From Geomonas silvestris (lineage in GTDB: Bacteria > Desulfobacterota > Desulfuromonadia > Geobacterales > Geobacteraceae), in contig NZ_BLXX01000012.1 in the NCBI RefSeq assembly GCF_014193515.1, positions 145,053-209,052 of the forward strand: 64,000 bases of DNA, in the 5' to 3' direction. Positions within the stretch are counted from its first letter, which is position 1. Every line of letters starts with the position of its first letter. Below, one piece after another: positions 56,468 to 63,884 of this stretch. Position numbers and translations under genes: made by a program. The notes under the pieces were generated by a model that was not told the origin of the DNA, ran no database searches, and saw nothing but the letters and a program-made list of their open reading frames with translations.

Positions 56468-56866
56468 CTACCTTTTGATGAACTCGCCGTACTTCCCGTC
56501 GGCCTGCACGATATGGTCGAGGAGCCACCTCCTGAGAAAGGCGATGATTTCCAGGGAGAGATGCTCTTTGTCCGTCCGGTAGAGGCGGTTGAACTCGACG
56601 AGTTTGAAGATGAACTGTTTGTGCTGCAGCACGTGTTCCTCGTAGGCCGGATACCCCCCCTGCCGCATCCAGTTCTCCTCGACGCTGAAGTGGTAGTCGG
56701 CATACTCGGTCAAGTCGCTTACCGCGTCCCGCAGGGTCGCGTCGTCGTCCTGCTCAGTAGCGTACTTCTCATAGAGCGCGTTGAGCAATCCCACTAGGTG
56801 CCGGTGGTGCAGGTCGAATTGTTCTATTCCCAGCTGGAATTTCGGGTCCCACTCGACCAACGCCAT
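56468..56866 (-). CDS. bacteriohemerythrin
   Basis: A 132-residue single-domain hemerythrin from ATG 56866. The di-iron ligands are visible in FDLHHRHLVGLLN (His), DYHFSVEENWMRQ (His, Glu), YEEHVLQHKQF (two His) and DHIVQADGKYGEFI (His, Asp). It binds O2 reversibly and may supply or sense oxygen. Length and spacing match the bacteriohemerythrin family. Monocistronic and unrelated to the HHE operon at 38433. Confidence 0.93.
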   Translation of the reverse strand: MALVEWDPKFQLGIEQFDLHHRHLVGLLNALYEKYATEQDDDATLRDAVSDLTEYADYHFSVEENWMRQGGYPAYEEHVLQHKQFIFKLVEFNRLYRTDKEHLSLEIIAFLRRWLLDHIVQADGKYGEFIKR

Positions 56867-57105
56867 CTTCCCTCCCCGGTTGCGGCCCCTTGGGCTTGCC
56901 GGCAACCCGACGCTGAATCAACCCGGTTCGCCCGCTCCTCGACACCTGTCCATAAGACCACTCCCACCCGATCCGTCAGCTTGATCCGGACACGGACTAT
57001 AAAACAACGCCAAGACAAAGGCAATGCCGGACACAAAAAAAAGAGCCTAACACGAGGTCAGGCTCCCACTCCCTACTTAATCGCTCATCAGCTACAGGGT
57101 GAGCC

Positions 57106-57876
57106 TTAACGGCCACCACCGCCAGCGCCCCCAGCACCACCGGTTCCGCCACCACCGGTGCCACCCATAGAACCGCCGGTACCAGTTCCCATAGAACCGC
57201 CGGTGCCAGTTCCCATCGACCCGCCCGTGCCGGTTCCGCCAGTACCCATGGAACCACCAGTACCGGTCCCCATGGATCCGCCGGTGCCGGTACCCAAGGA
57301 ACCACCGCTACCGGTTCCCAGCGAGCCACCCGTGCCGGTGCCAAACGATCCGCTACCCGTTCCGGTACCGTTATCTAACGAGCCGCCGGTGCCAGTGCCA
57401 TAGGAGCCGGATCCGGTATCAAGGGAGCCGCCGCTACCAGTCCCCATCGATCCGCCCGTACCGGTATCCATGGTGCCAGTCCCCATCGAACCGGTACCCA
57501 TCGTTCCACCTGTACCCATGGAACCACCGGTGCCCGTGCCGGTACCGGTGCTACCGGCCCCCATGCTTCCCGTTCCCGTTCCCGTTCCCGTTCCCGTTCC
57601 CGTTCCTGTTCCTGTTCCATAGCCGGATCCGGTGCCCATCCGGCTCCCGGAGCCGCTGCCCGTGCTCATGCTCCCGCCGGCGCCGGTACCTGTTGTGGTA
57701 CCTGCGGTGCCGGTGTCATAGCTTGGTCCGGACACGGTAAAGTCGCGATCAGTCGTGGTCCAGGCCCCGGTCCGATACGGATCGCTGTTGCTGGCCGCAT
57801 ACCCCATGCCGGCGAACAAGGCCATCGCGCCGATCATGGCAACTGTTGTTAACAGCTTTTTCCTGATGCTTTTCAT
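57106..57876 (-). CDS. exported Gly/Thr/Ser-rich repeat protein
   Basis: A 256-residue protein with a clear signal peptide (IRKKLLTTVAMIGAMALFAG). After about 30 unique residues the rest is Gly-, Thr- and Ser-rich repeats of the GTGTGGSMGTG type, with no Cys and few charges. The repeats vary as GSM, GSL and GSF, suggesting an unordered or glycine-loop structure. At DNA level the repeats are unstable and could vary in number. It may be a surface or periplasmic filler protein; unknown. Monocistronic, with an AT-rich dyad upstream. Confidence 0.75.
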   Translation of the reverse strand: MKSIRKKLLTTVAMIGAMALFAGMGYAASNSDPYRTGAWTTTDRDFTVSGPSYDTGTAGTTTGTGAGGSMSTGSGSGSRMGTGSGYGTGTGTGTGTGTGTGTGSMGAGSTGTGTGTGGSMGTGGTMGTGSMGTGTMDTGTGGSMGTGSGGSLDTGSGSYGTGTGGSLDNGTGTGSGSFGTGTGGSLGTGSGGSLGTGTGGSMGTGTGGSMGTGGTGTGGSMGTGTGGSMGTGTGGSMGGTGGGGTGGAGGAGGGGR

Positions 57877-58009
57877 GTCGTGCCTCCTCGTAAACCTCCG
57901 TGGCGGCTGATCAGACGGATAAGAACCAGAGCTTGCCGCCCACAGATCTCACCTTCTGATTCCATTTTAGGCCTTCTTCTTGGAGCAAAACAATGTAATT
58001 ATCTGCTTC

Positions 58010-58042
58010 ATATCCGATTATTTCATGATAATCGTCGGATAT
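58010..58042. promoter_or_regulatory. AT-rich nested dyad upstream of the Gly/Thr protein
   Basis: ATATCCGA at 58010-58017 pairs with TCGGATAT at 58035-58042; the inner TTAT and ATAA also pair. It lies 134 bases upstream of the minus-strand gene. The rest of the gap (57877-58261) shows nothing else. Confidence 0.45.
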
Positions 58043-58261
58043 CATCATAATGAATGGCTATCCCAAACTGCACTAACCTTAGTTGATCCCGATGCAAAGG
58101 GTAAGGCCGGGGAGCTAAAATAGTTTACTACAGGAATTGATTCAGCAGATTAACAGCTCAAATTGTTACAGCTACTGCACGTACAGGAGAAGTTACAGCG
58201 TACAAGAGAGGAGATATACTGAGAAACGGCGAAAATGTTGGAAGAGGCGCGATGAAGGCAC

Positions 58262-58293
58262 AAAAAAAGCCCCAATCCCAAAGGGATGGAGCC
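58262..58293 (-). terminator. terminator of tRNA-Leu, chromosome side
   Basis: On the minus strand GGCTCCATCCC, TTT, GGGATTGGGGC and seven T. It ends the tRNA-Leu whose 3' half lies at 58310. Confidence 0.75.
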
Positions 58294-58309
58294 GTACACA
58301 GTATCTAGT

Positions 58310-58356
58310 TGGTGCGAGAGAGGGGACTTGAACCCCTATACCTTGCGGTGCCAGAT
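58310..58356 (-). tRNA. 3' half of tRNA-Leu, island attachment site
   Basis: On the minus strand ATCTGGCACCGCAAGGTATA then GGGGTTCAAGTCCCC (T arm) and TCTCTCGCACCA form the variable arm, T arm, acceptor 3' strand and CCA of a tRNA-Leu. The 5' half is absent. The sequence on the high-coordinate side is foreign and the tyrosine integrase lies 155 bases away, so this is the attachment-site remnant at the left end of an island; the complete tRNA should be at the far end outside the window. Confidence 0.8.
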
Positions 58357-58511
58357 AACCTATTGTAAATACGCTACTATTGACTATACACAATCTCTAT
58401 ATATGTCCTGGTTTCTTCAAAATGTGGCAAAGTTTTGGGACAACCTTTGCCACCTGCAAACTGCGGATGAACCCTATAACACCTGCGCCTAAATTGCAAG
58501 GGTGCTAATAC

Positions 58512-59525
58512 CTATGGAGCTAGCGGTTCCTCCATGACTTCTAGTGCTTGGGCTAGCTTTGTGGGACTCAGGTGTGCATACCTCTCGGTGATCTGTATGC
58601 TGCTATGCCCTAACCACTCCTTAACGACATAGAGGTCTACCCCTTTGTTCACCAGCCGTGATGCGCACGTGTGCCTTAAGGCATGCATGACGAACTCCTT
58701 GTCATGGTCGAGCTTCAAATGCTTTCGTACCCAGCTCCAAGCGTATTCAGCCTGATTGATTGGAATGCTGAAGGGCTTAGGGTTGCTACCCTGCCTACCT
58801 GCTAGGATGGCTCTCACCCTTCGGGTCATTGGTATGCTCCTCGGACGCTCCCCCTTGTTGATCCATATGGAAATCAGGTTGCTCTCAAAGTTCACATCGT
58901 CGTACCGGAGATTAAGCACCTCCGATAACCTGCATCCGGTATCAAGCAACACTTCCACGAGTTGAGCAACATCATGGAAGTATGGCCGGTTGGCTAGGTG
59001 GTCCTCACCACGTAGACATTTGACAACCTGCTGTTCCTCCTCATGGGATAACACACGTATCCTGCCCTTACGCTCTTTTCTGAGGCGTATGAAGTCACAC
59101 GGCTGCTTCTTGTACTTAAGTATGGTCTTTAACGTTGCCAAGTACCTGTTCACCGTTGACACCTGAACGCCCGTAACATCCAGCGTACAGATTAGCGCCT
59201 CGATGGTATCCTCGGTAATAGAGTCAATCAGGATATCCCCCATCACCTCGACAAGCCCCAATGCTCGCCGGTAGGTTCCCATAGCATCCTTGTTGGTCTT
59301 CCATTTGGCCTCATAAGTCTGCTCGATTGCTTTACTGAGCGTTACAGCAACCGGCTTATTCTGTGGTGCATAGGATACCTCCTGGTGAAGTCTCTGCTTA
59401 TCGGCAGCTTCAGCGAGCTTGGCGTCACGCTTTGTGTACTTGCCAGTGGACTTATACACCCTGATTCCCTTGTGCACGTAATCCATGTAAAACACACCGT
59501 TTTTGCTTCGCCTATAGACTGACAT
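58512..59525 (-). CDS. tyrosine recombinase (integrase)
   Basis: A 337-residue phage-type integrase. Catalytic residues are Arg199 (TGCRLSEVL), His281 and Arg284 (HALRH), His307 (GHSSIQ) and Tyr316 (ITERY). An N-terminal arm-binding domain covers about 1-60 and a SAM-like core about 60-160. ATG 59525 follows AAGGAGGTATCAT. It lies next to a tRNA-Leu 3' fragment and is the integrase of this island. Confidence 0.93.
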   Translation of the reverse strand: MSVYRRSKNGVFYMDYVHKGIRVYKSTGKYTKRDAKLAEAADKQRLHQEVSYAPQNKPVAVTLSKAIEQTYEAKWKTNKDAMGTYRRALGLVEVMGDILIDSITEDTIEALICTLDVTGVQVSTVNRYLATLKTILKYKKQPCDFIRLRKERKGRIRVLSHEEEQQVVKCLRGEDHLANRPYFHDVAQLVEVLLDTGCRLSEVLNLRYDDVNFESNLISIWINKGERPRSIPMTRRVRAILAGRQGSNPKPFSIPINQAEYAWSWVRKHLKLDHDKEFVMHALRHTCASRLVNKGVDLYVVKEWLGHSSIQITERYAHLSPTKLAQALEVMEEPLAP

Positions 59526-59551
59526 GATGATACCTCCTTGTAATTTGGGCA

Positions 59552-59575
59552 CAAAAAAAAGAGCCTGTCGGCTCT
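59552..59575 (-). terminator. terminator after the zinc-finger gene
   Basis: On the minus strand AGAGCC, GACA, GGCTCT and eight T, between the 59617 gene and the integrase. It isolates integrase transcription. Confidence 0.8.
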
Positions 59576-59616
59576 GTTGTCGTAGGTTCCTTACTGTTAG
59601 GTACAGCAGTTTGCCC

Positions 59617-59949
59617 TTAGCTTGCCTCCTTACAGGCTGTTATCAGATGCTGGAGGGCTACCTGATCCGTACTCGGTAGCTTGCCGATGTTGTGAATCAG
59701 TAGGTATCCGTTCCTCATGAGGTTGGAAAGCTCCGCCACCATTTTGAAGATGGTCGGGTATGGCAGAGCACTCGTGTCAAGGGATGAATAGACGTAATGG
59801 GAGAGTCTGCTACCGCATGATTCGCAGATTATGACCTCCGCACAATCACGTGCAGGCTTGAAACCAGAAGCCGCTAAGGACCCGTACCTGATTCCATGTA
59901 ACGTCTCCCCTACCCTAAGGGGCTTCCCGCAATACTCACAGGTTGTCAT
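59617..59949 (-). CDS. small zinc-finger protein of the island
   Basis: A 110-residue protein with CEYCGKPL and CESCGSRL (two CxxC pairs, about residues 4-45), so a zinc ribbon. The rest is helical. It overlaps the RadC-like gene by four bases. Small zinc-ribbon proteins are common in conjugative elements and plasmids; no specific role is known. Confidence 0.65.
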   Translation of the reverse strand: MTTCEYCGKPLRVGETLHGIRYGSLAASGFKPARDCAEVIICESCGSRLSHYVYSSLDTSALPYPTIFKMVAELSNLMRNGYLLIHNIGKLPSTDQVALQHLITACKEAS

Positions 59950-60449
59950 ATGACACCTCTTTCTGAAAACGAGTAGTAGCTGTCACCGATCACGATATGG
60001 TCGAGCACCTTGATACCCACAAGATCCCCAGCATCCTTAAGCCTTCGGGTAATCTCCAAGTCCTCGGTGCTTGGGGTTGGGTCGCCTGACGGATGGTTGT
60101 GCAGGAGAATGATGGCTGCTGCCGACGACAGGAGTGCTGTCTTATAGACCTCCCTCGGATGGACAATGCTCTGGTTCAAGCTGCCGATACTGCATATGTC
60201 CACTGCAAGGATGCGGTTCTTGCCGTCCAGGTGTAAGGCAATGAAGTATTCCTTGGTTTCGTCCTTCAGGAAGGCAAAGGTATCAAAGACTTGCGTAGGT
60301 GACGTGTACCGAATCTTCGGCGACAGGTAGCTACCGACACCCTCTGCTACGGTAAGAGTTTCATATACTGCCTTGATGGTCTTGAGTTTGATGGTCCTGG
60401 GCTTGGTCGATGTCACTTCTTTTGGTCCGAACAGGGTATCTATGGTCAT
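59946..60449 (-). CDS. RadC/JAB-domain protein
   Basis: A 167-residue protein with the RadC-type JAMM/MPN metal site HNHPSGDPTPSTEDLEIT (near residues 116-133) and an upstream Glu in EYFIALHLDGK. The N-terminal helix-hairpin-helix of chromosomal RadC is absent; the element type is the shorter JAB protein found on plasmids and islands. Role unproven. Start ATG 60449 follows AAGGAGGAATTGCC. Coupled to the zinc-finger gene. Confidence 0.85.
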   Translation of the reverse strand: MTIDTLFGPKEVTSTKPRTIKLKTIKAVYETLTVAEGVGSYLSPKIRYTSPTQVFDTFAFLKDETKEYFIALHLDGKNRILAVDICSIGSLNQSIVHPREVYKTALLSSAAAIILLHNHPSGDPTPSTEDLEITRRLKDAGDLVGIKVLDHIVIGDSYYSFSERGVI

Positions 60450-60461
60450 GGCAATTCCTCC

Positions 60462-60806
60462 TTAGTATAGGTAACTCATCAGGTTGTCGGTTATTTCCGT
60501 AGGTGACAGTTGCTCCCACTCTGCTCCCAAGTGGTCGATGATCTCCTGGGGAGTGTGCATATAGACCCCGTTGATGGCGTCAGGTTGCGGCACCATGTAA
60601 GCGTTCAACCTCATGTGTCCCAGCCCTTTATTGATAGTGAGCACGTATATCGCTATGCTCTGGGTAAACACGTGGATGGTGTCACCGGTACTGCCGGGGA
60701 AATGGTAGTTGTTGCCCTGGTGCTCAAGGATAAAGGCGTTGACGTAGCTTCCTTGGTCGGTTTGGTTGGTGTGGAGCTTGATGCTCGGGGAGTTGATAGG
60801 TTTCAT
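60462..60806 (-). CDS. hypothetical island protein
   Basis: A 114-residue protein with a His/Tyr/Asn-rich beta composition (NNYHFPGSTGDTIHVFTQS) and no recognised domain. A GGAGG site precedes ATG 60806, itself preceded by a nine-base-pair hairpin. It probably belongs to the same transcription unit as the RadC-like gene 12 bases downstream. Confidence 0.55.
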   Translation of the reverse strand: MKPINSPSIKLHTNQTDQGSYVNAFILEHQGNNYHFPGSTGDTIHVFTQSIAIYVLTINKGLGHMRLNAYMVPQPDAINGVYMHTPQEIIDHLGAEWEQLSPTEITDNLMSYLY

Positions 60807-60828
60807 GTAATCCTCCGTATAAACGACA

Positions 60829-60862
60829 GAAGGGACACGGCCTTCGCAGGCGATGTCCCTTC
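60829..60862 (-). promoter_or_regulatory. hairpin in the leader of the 60806 gene
   Basis: GAAGGGACA at 60829-60837 pairs with TGTCCCTTC at 60854-60862, between the ardC-like stop and the next gene. There is no T tract, so it is not an ordinary terminator. Confidence 0.55.
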
Positions 60863-60886
60863 CTCTGTAGTAGGCATTATGGGTCC

Positions 60887-61759
60887 TTAGTCAGCTAAAT
60901 CTTCGTGAGGAGAAGCATTAAGGATATAGTCGGATGCCTTCTGGGCCTGTGCTGCGGCATGTACCAGGAGTGTCTTATCGTTCTTGAGGTTACGAAGCCA
61001 GCCCTGGATGTAGGCAGCACTGTTCTCGATGATCGGTTGCTCGATACCAGCATGAGCACACAGGAAGGTAGCTCCCATCTCGGCGACAAGTTCTTCCTTG
61101 CTGTACTCGTGACTACCGAAGTATGAAGGCTCAAGGATACCCTTGCGTCCTAACCTGTTGGAGTGACCGGTAGCATGCGTAAGCTCATGCAGATAAGTTG
61201 CATAAAAATCAGCAGGTGTCTCAAACGCTTCCGGCTCTGGCACCCGAACCACATCAAGCAGGGGCGAATATGATGCTCTGTTGCCACCGTAATGAACAAT
61301 CGGCTTCATCGGCATGCCAGCTATGATCTGTTCTGCAATGTCAATAGGGGTGAACTCGTGGACCGTCTCGGTAGCCGGTGGTGGCTCGATACCATCTACC
61401 TGCTCCAGGTTGAACACTGAGTAGTACCTGAGCATGGGGATCTTGCCATTACCAGTGACAGCTTCCTCGCCATCTACATTGGCATCCTTACGGTCTAACC
61501 ACTTCCAGAACACGACAGGGGTAGACTTCTCACCTTTACGCACAAAGCCGCCTTTATCCTGAGCCTGCTTGAAGGTCAGCCAGTACTGCGAGCTATACGG
61601 CATGCAGGCAAGCAGGAATACGTTGACACCGCGATAGTCCTTCTTGGTAATCAGGTTCTTAGGCTGATTGCTGGTAGCGTTCCAGGTCTTACGCCAGGGT
61701 ACGGTCCCTTGGGCTAACAGTTCCATAATACGATTGTTGATGACTTCGTAGACTTTCAC
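60887..61759 (-). CDS. ArdC-like antirestriction protein
   Basis: A 290-residue protein. The N-terminal ssDNA-binding domain has VPWRKTWN and NVFLLAC; the C-terminal zincin-like domain has HELTHATGH (metal-binding HExxH) and EELVAEMGATFL. This is the ArdC/DUF1738 type that protects incoming plasmid or island DNA from restriction. GTG 61759 is preferred because AAGGAG sits at 61770-61765; an ATG upstream lies within a hairpin. The SD is flanked by the 3' arm of that hairpin. Confidence 0.9.
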   Translation of the reverse strand: MKVYEVINNRIMELLAQGTVPWRKTWNATSNQPKNLITKKDYRGVNVFLLACMPYSSQYWLTFKQAQDKGGFVRKGEKSTPVVFWKWLDRKDANVDGEEAVTGNGKIPMLRYYSVFNLEQVDGIEPPPATETVHEFTPIDIAEQIIAGMPMKPIVHYGGNRASYSPLLDVVRVPEPEAFETPADFYATYLHELTHATGHSNRLGRKGILEPSYFGSHEYSKEELVAEMGATFLCAHAGIEQPIIENSAAYIQGWLRNLKNDKTLLVHAAAQAQKASDYILNASPHEDLAD

Positions 61760-61764
61760 AATGG

Positions 61765-61823
61765 CTCCTTCGGGGGATAGACGCACGTACCCCATGGCAG
61801 GGCTGCAAGCGTGGCTATCCCCC
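61765..61823 (-). promoter_or_regulatory. hairpin abutting the ardC Shine-Dalgarno
   Basis: On the minus strand GGGGGATAG at 61823-61815 pairs with CTATCCCCC at 61780-61772, and one base later comes the AAGGAG ribosome site at 61770-61765. A conserved pattern in this island: a long stem ends right before the ribosome site. Confidence 0.65.
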
Positions 61824-61874
61824 TTGATGTTGGTATGGATTGTCTGGTGGTGAATGGTGTGGTCGGTGGGTGTC

Positions 61875-62069
61875 TTACTTCTGAAGCTGGGCAGTTACCT
61901 TAGCCAGCACTTTCTCCTTCAGGTCATCCCTGAAGGCGGGCATGTTGTCCTTGATTATCAGGTGCCCGATACCGGATACCTCTTTGACCACGGATGCCTT
62001 GACCTTGGCCTGTTGGCAGGCACGGTCGGTTGCGACGATTGCTTTGGTGATGAGAGTAGAGATGCACAT
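61875..62069 (-). CDS. 64-residue island protein, copy 1
   Basis: A small helical protein (ITKAIVATD, EVSGIGHLIIKD, RDDLKEKV) with no known family. About 35 of 64 positions match the copy at 62205 by eye. It starts at ATG 62069 after TAAGGAGG. It is preceded by leader A and a terminator. Amphipathic helices suggest a dimeric or DNA-associated protein, but nothing is proven. Confidence 0.7.
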   Translation of the reverse strand: MCISTLITKAIVATDRACQQAKVKASVVKEVSGIGHLIIKDNMPAFRDDLKEKVLAKVTAQLQK

Positions 62070-62076
62070 GGTAATA

Positions 62077-62133
62077 CCTCCTTAGCCGTTGGTATGGTCA
62101 GGCTTCTTCGATTGGCCTGGCTCTATGGCTAAG
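62077..62133 (-). promoter_or_regulatory. structured leader A
   Basis: Outer stem CTTAGCC/GGCTAAG (seven pairs) encloses inner stem CAGGC/GCCTG with a CAATCGAAGAA loop. The outer stem ends inside the TAAGGAGG ribosome site. The preceding terminator T tract touches its 5' end. Confidence 0.75.
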
Positions 62134-62157
62134 AAAAAAAGGGGGCAAGATGCCCCC
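62134..62157 (-). terminator. terminator of copy 2 directly joined to leader A
   Basis: GGGGGCA/TGCCCCC stem and seven T on the minus strand. The T tract ends adjacent to leader A, so there is no room for a promoter between them. Confidence 0.8.
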
Positions 62158-62204
62158 TTGAGGTAATGTGCTTGTGGTAGGTATGTTGTTGATAGGAGCC
62201 TGGG

Positions 62205-62399
62205 TTAGCTCTTCTGGAGTGAGGTGGTTATCTTCTCAAGCAGTTTGGATTTGAGGTCGTCTCGGTACTCTGGCAAGCTCTCCTTGATGATTCCGTGAGC
62301 TATGCCAGCTACTTCTCGCACGATTGATACTTTTACTTTGGTTTCCTGCATGAGCGCGTCGGTGGATACGATTGCTTTGGTGATGATGGTGGTTAACAT
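62205..62399 (-). CDS. 64-residue island protein, copy 2
   Basis: Paralogue of the 61875 protein: ITKAIVSTD, EVAGIAHGIIKE, RDDLKSKLL. It starts at ATG 62399 after AAGGAGGCAACAT and is preceded by leader B and its own terminator. The duplicated unit is about 330 bp long. Confidence 0.7.
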   Translation of the reverse strand: MLTTIITKAIVSTDALMQETKVKVSIVREVAGIAHGIIKESLPEYRDDLKSKLLEKITTSLQKS

Positions 62400-62406
62400 G
62401 ATGTTG

Positions 62407-62463
62407 CCTCCTTAGCCGCTGATCTGTCAGGCTTCTACGATTGGCCTGACTATGTTGGCTAAA
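62407..62463 (-). promoter_or_regulatory. structured leader B
   Basis: Outer stem TTAGCC/GGCTAA and inner stem GTCAGGC/GCCTGAC with loop CAATCGTAGAA. The ribosome site AAGGAGG follows directly. It differs from leader A at several paired positions but keeps the fold. Confidence 0.75.
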
Positions 62464-62464
62464 G

Positions 62465-62490
62465 AAAAAAGGGACAGCGATTGCTGTCCC
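62465..62490 (-). terminator. terminator of the 62621 gene directly joined to leader B
   Basis: GGGACAGC/GCTGTCCC stem and six T on the minus strand, one base from leader B. It ends transcription from the secreted-protein gene upstream. Confidence 0.8.
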
Positions 62491-62620
62491 TCTGAATGAA
62501 TATATCTGTAGGAATGGACCCCGGGGTTGAATACTGTTAGAGAGTATGGGACCCTGAATAGTCATACCTCCCCTTGAGGATTTTTCGCGGAAGCAAATTG
62601 AAAGATCCTTCAGGCATTCA

Positions 62621-63865
62621 TCAATCTGGCTGCTCGTGGAGATTGACGCCATCTCCATTCATTATAATTTTTCCGAATCTACCCTTCTGTACACGATAAT
62701 ATACAATCTTGTCATTAATCTTAAAGACACCTTTCCTATAATCATCAGAGTCTTGTTTTTTGTAATACTCTCTTACTTCGATCTTGTATCCGCTATTGTC
62801 AATATCACCCTTTTCTAAAATAGTAATTTTTATATTGCTATACTTATAATATCTATCATCTGTGTACCTGGCCTTCCTGATGAAGCTTGTCATTTCTTTG
62901 TCAGTATAGGGGTATCTTGCTTTATTGTTAGGATGTTTAATCTTTTCTGTTATGCCACTGGTGTCGGGAACGGAGTAAGGATCATATGATTTTTTCACGC
63001 CGCCCATGGCTTGATTTACATTGCCCTCACTCTCCCTGTTAACTGCAACCTTCTTGACAAGCATTACAACATTTCTGGGTTGGGGAATGTAAAAGGGATC
63101 GTTCTTAGGCTTACCTGTAGCTTTCCATGCAAAGTCGAATATAACCGATTTATACGCTTGAATTCGCTTAGTAACATCTTGTATTAACAGGTCAGGTATA
63201 AGCATTGCTATTAGCTTCTTATCGGCATCTTCAATTATGAGTATGTTGAACTGCTTACTGCTAGACCATGGCAAAATCTTTATTATTTTGCCAGTTATCG
63301 TTCCGTTATCATAATTCCGGCCATTGCCTTCACCTTTGAATGTTACTACATCCCGCCTCCACTGAGCTTTAAATTTACTTAGGTCCTCATCAAGCACATC
63401 ATTATAACCATATTCTTTAGATGCACCCTGCTCATATTTACCATTTGTAAATTTATACCTAGTCTCGCTGTTATTATTGATGCCACCAGAGCTAGTTTCT
63501 ACTAGATCTTTAAAACCATTAGTTATTGTGTTAGACACTTCAAAGCCGGTCCCACCATAAATGATTTTAAATGCGGCTCCATCTTCTAACAATAAAACCC
63601 CGCCTTCACCAATCGAACCGCTAAGCGAGCGCATAGTTACGAAATAAGTATTCTTTTTATCAGACAGCTTAACTTTAGCTACACTACTTATTTCATTGGA
63701 TGGCATATCTCTGCCATTATCTTTTTTGTAATCAAGCCGACACCAACTTTCAAGTTTCTTATAAACAGTACTACTTCTATCTACTGGCGTGAAACCGGCA
63801 GGAAAGCTCCTCGTTGCCCCCAAAGAGCTACTTACAAACAAAAAAGCAACAACGATACCGTACAT
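62621..63865 (-). CDS. AT-rich secreted protein of unknown function
   Basis: A 414-residue protein from ATG 63865. The N-terminus YGIVVAFLFVSSSLG is a signal-peptide-like helix but has no Lys/Arg before it. The mature part is rich in Lys, Asn, Tyr and Ser, has one Cys and no known domain. Base composition is much more AT-rich than the neighbours, and the gene ends at a terminator. An IS3-type element abuts its 5' end, and its GGGGGAG 11 bases before the ATG comes from IS sequence, so the native start may have been lost. Confidence 0.65.
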   Translation of the reverse strand: MYGIVVAFLFVSSSLGATRSFPAGFTPVDRSSTVYKKLESWCRLDYKKDNGRDMPSNEISSVAKVKLSDKKNTYFVTMRSLSGSIGEGGVLLLEDGAAFKIIYGGTGFEVSNTITNGFKDLVETSSGGINNNSETRYKFTNGKYEQGASKEYGYNDVLDEDLSKFKAQWRRDVVTFKGEGNGRNYDNGTITGKIIKILPWSSSKQFNILIIEDADKKLIAMLIPDLLIQDVTKRIQAYKSVIFDFAWKATGKPKNDPFYIPQPRNVVMLVKKVAVNRESEGNVNQAMGGVKKSYDPYSVPDTSGITEKIKHPNNKARYPYTDKEMTSFIRKARYTDDRYYKYSNIKITILEKGDIDNSGYKIEVREYYKKQDSDDYRKGVFKINDKIVYYRVQKGRFGKIIMNGDGVNLHEQPD

Positions 63866-63884
63866 TAAATCGTAAGCTCCCCCG

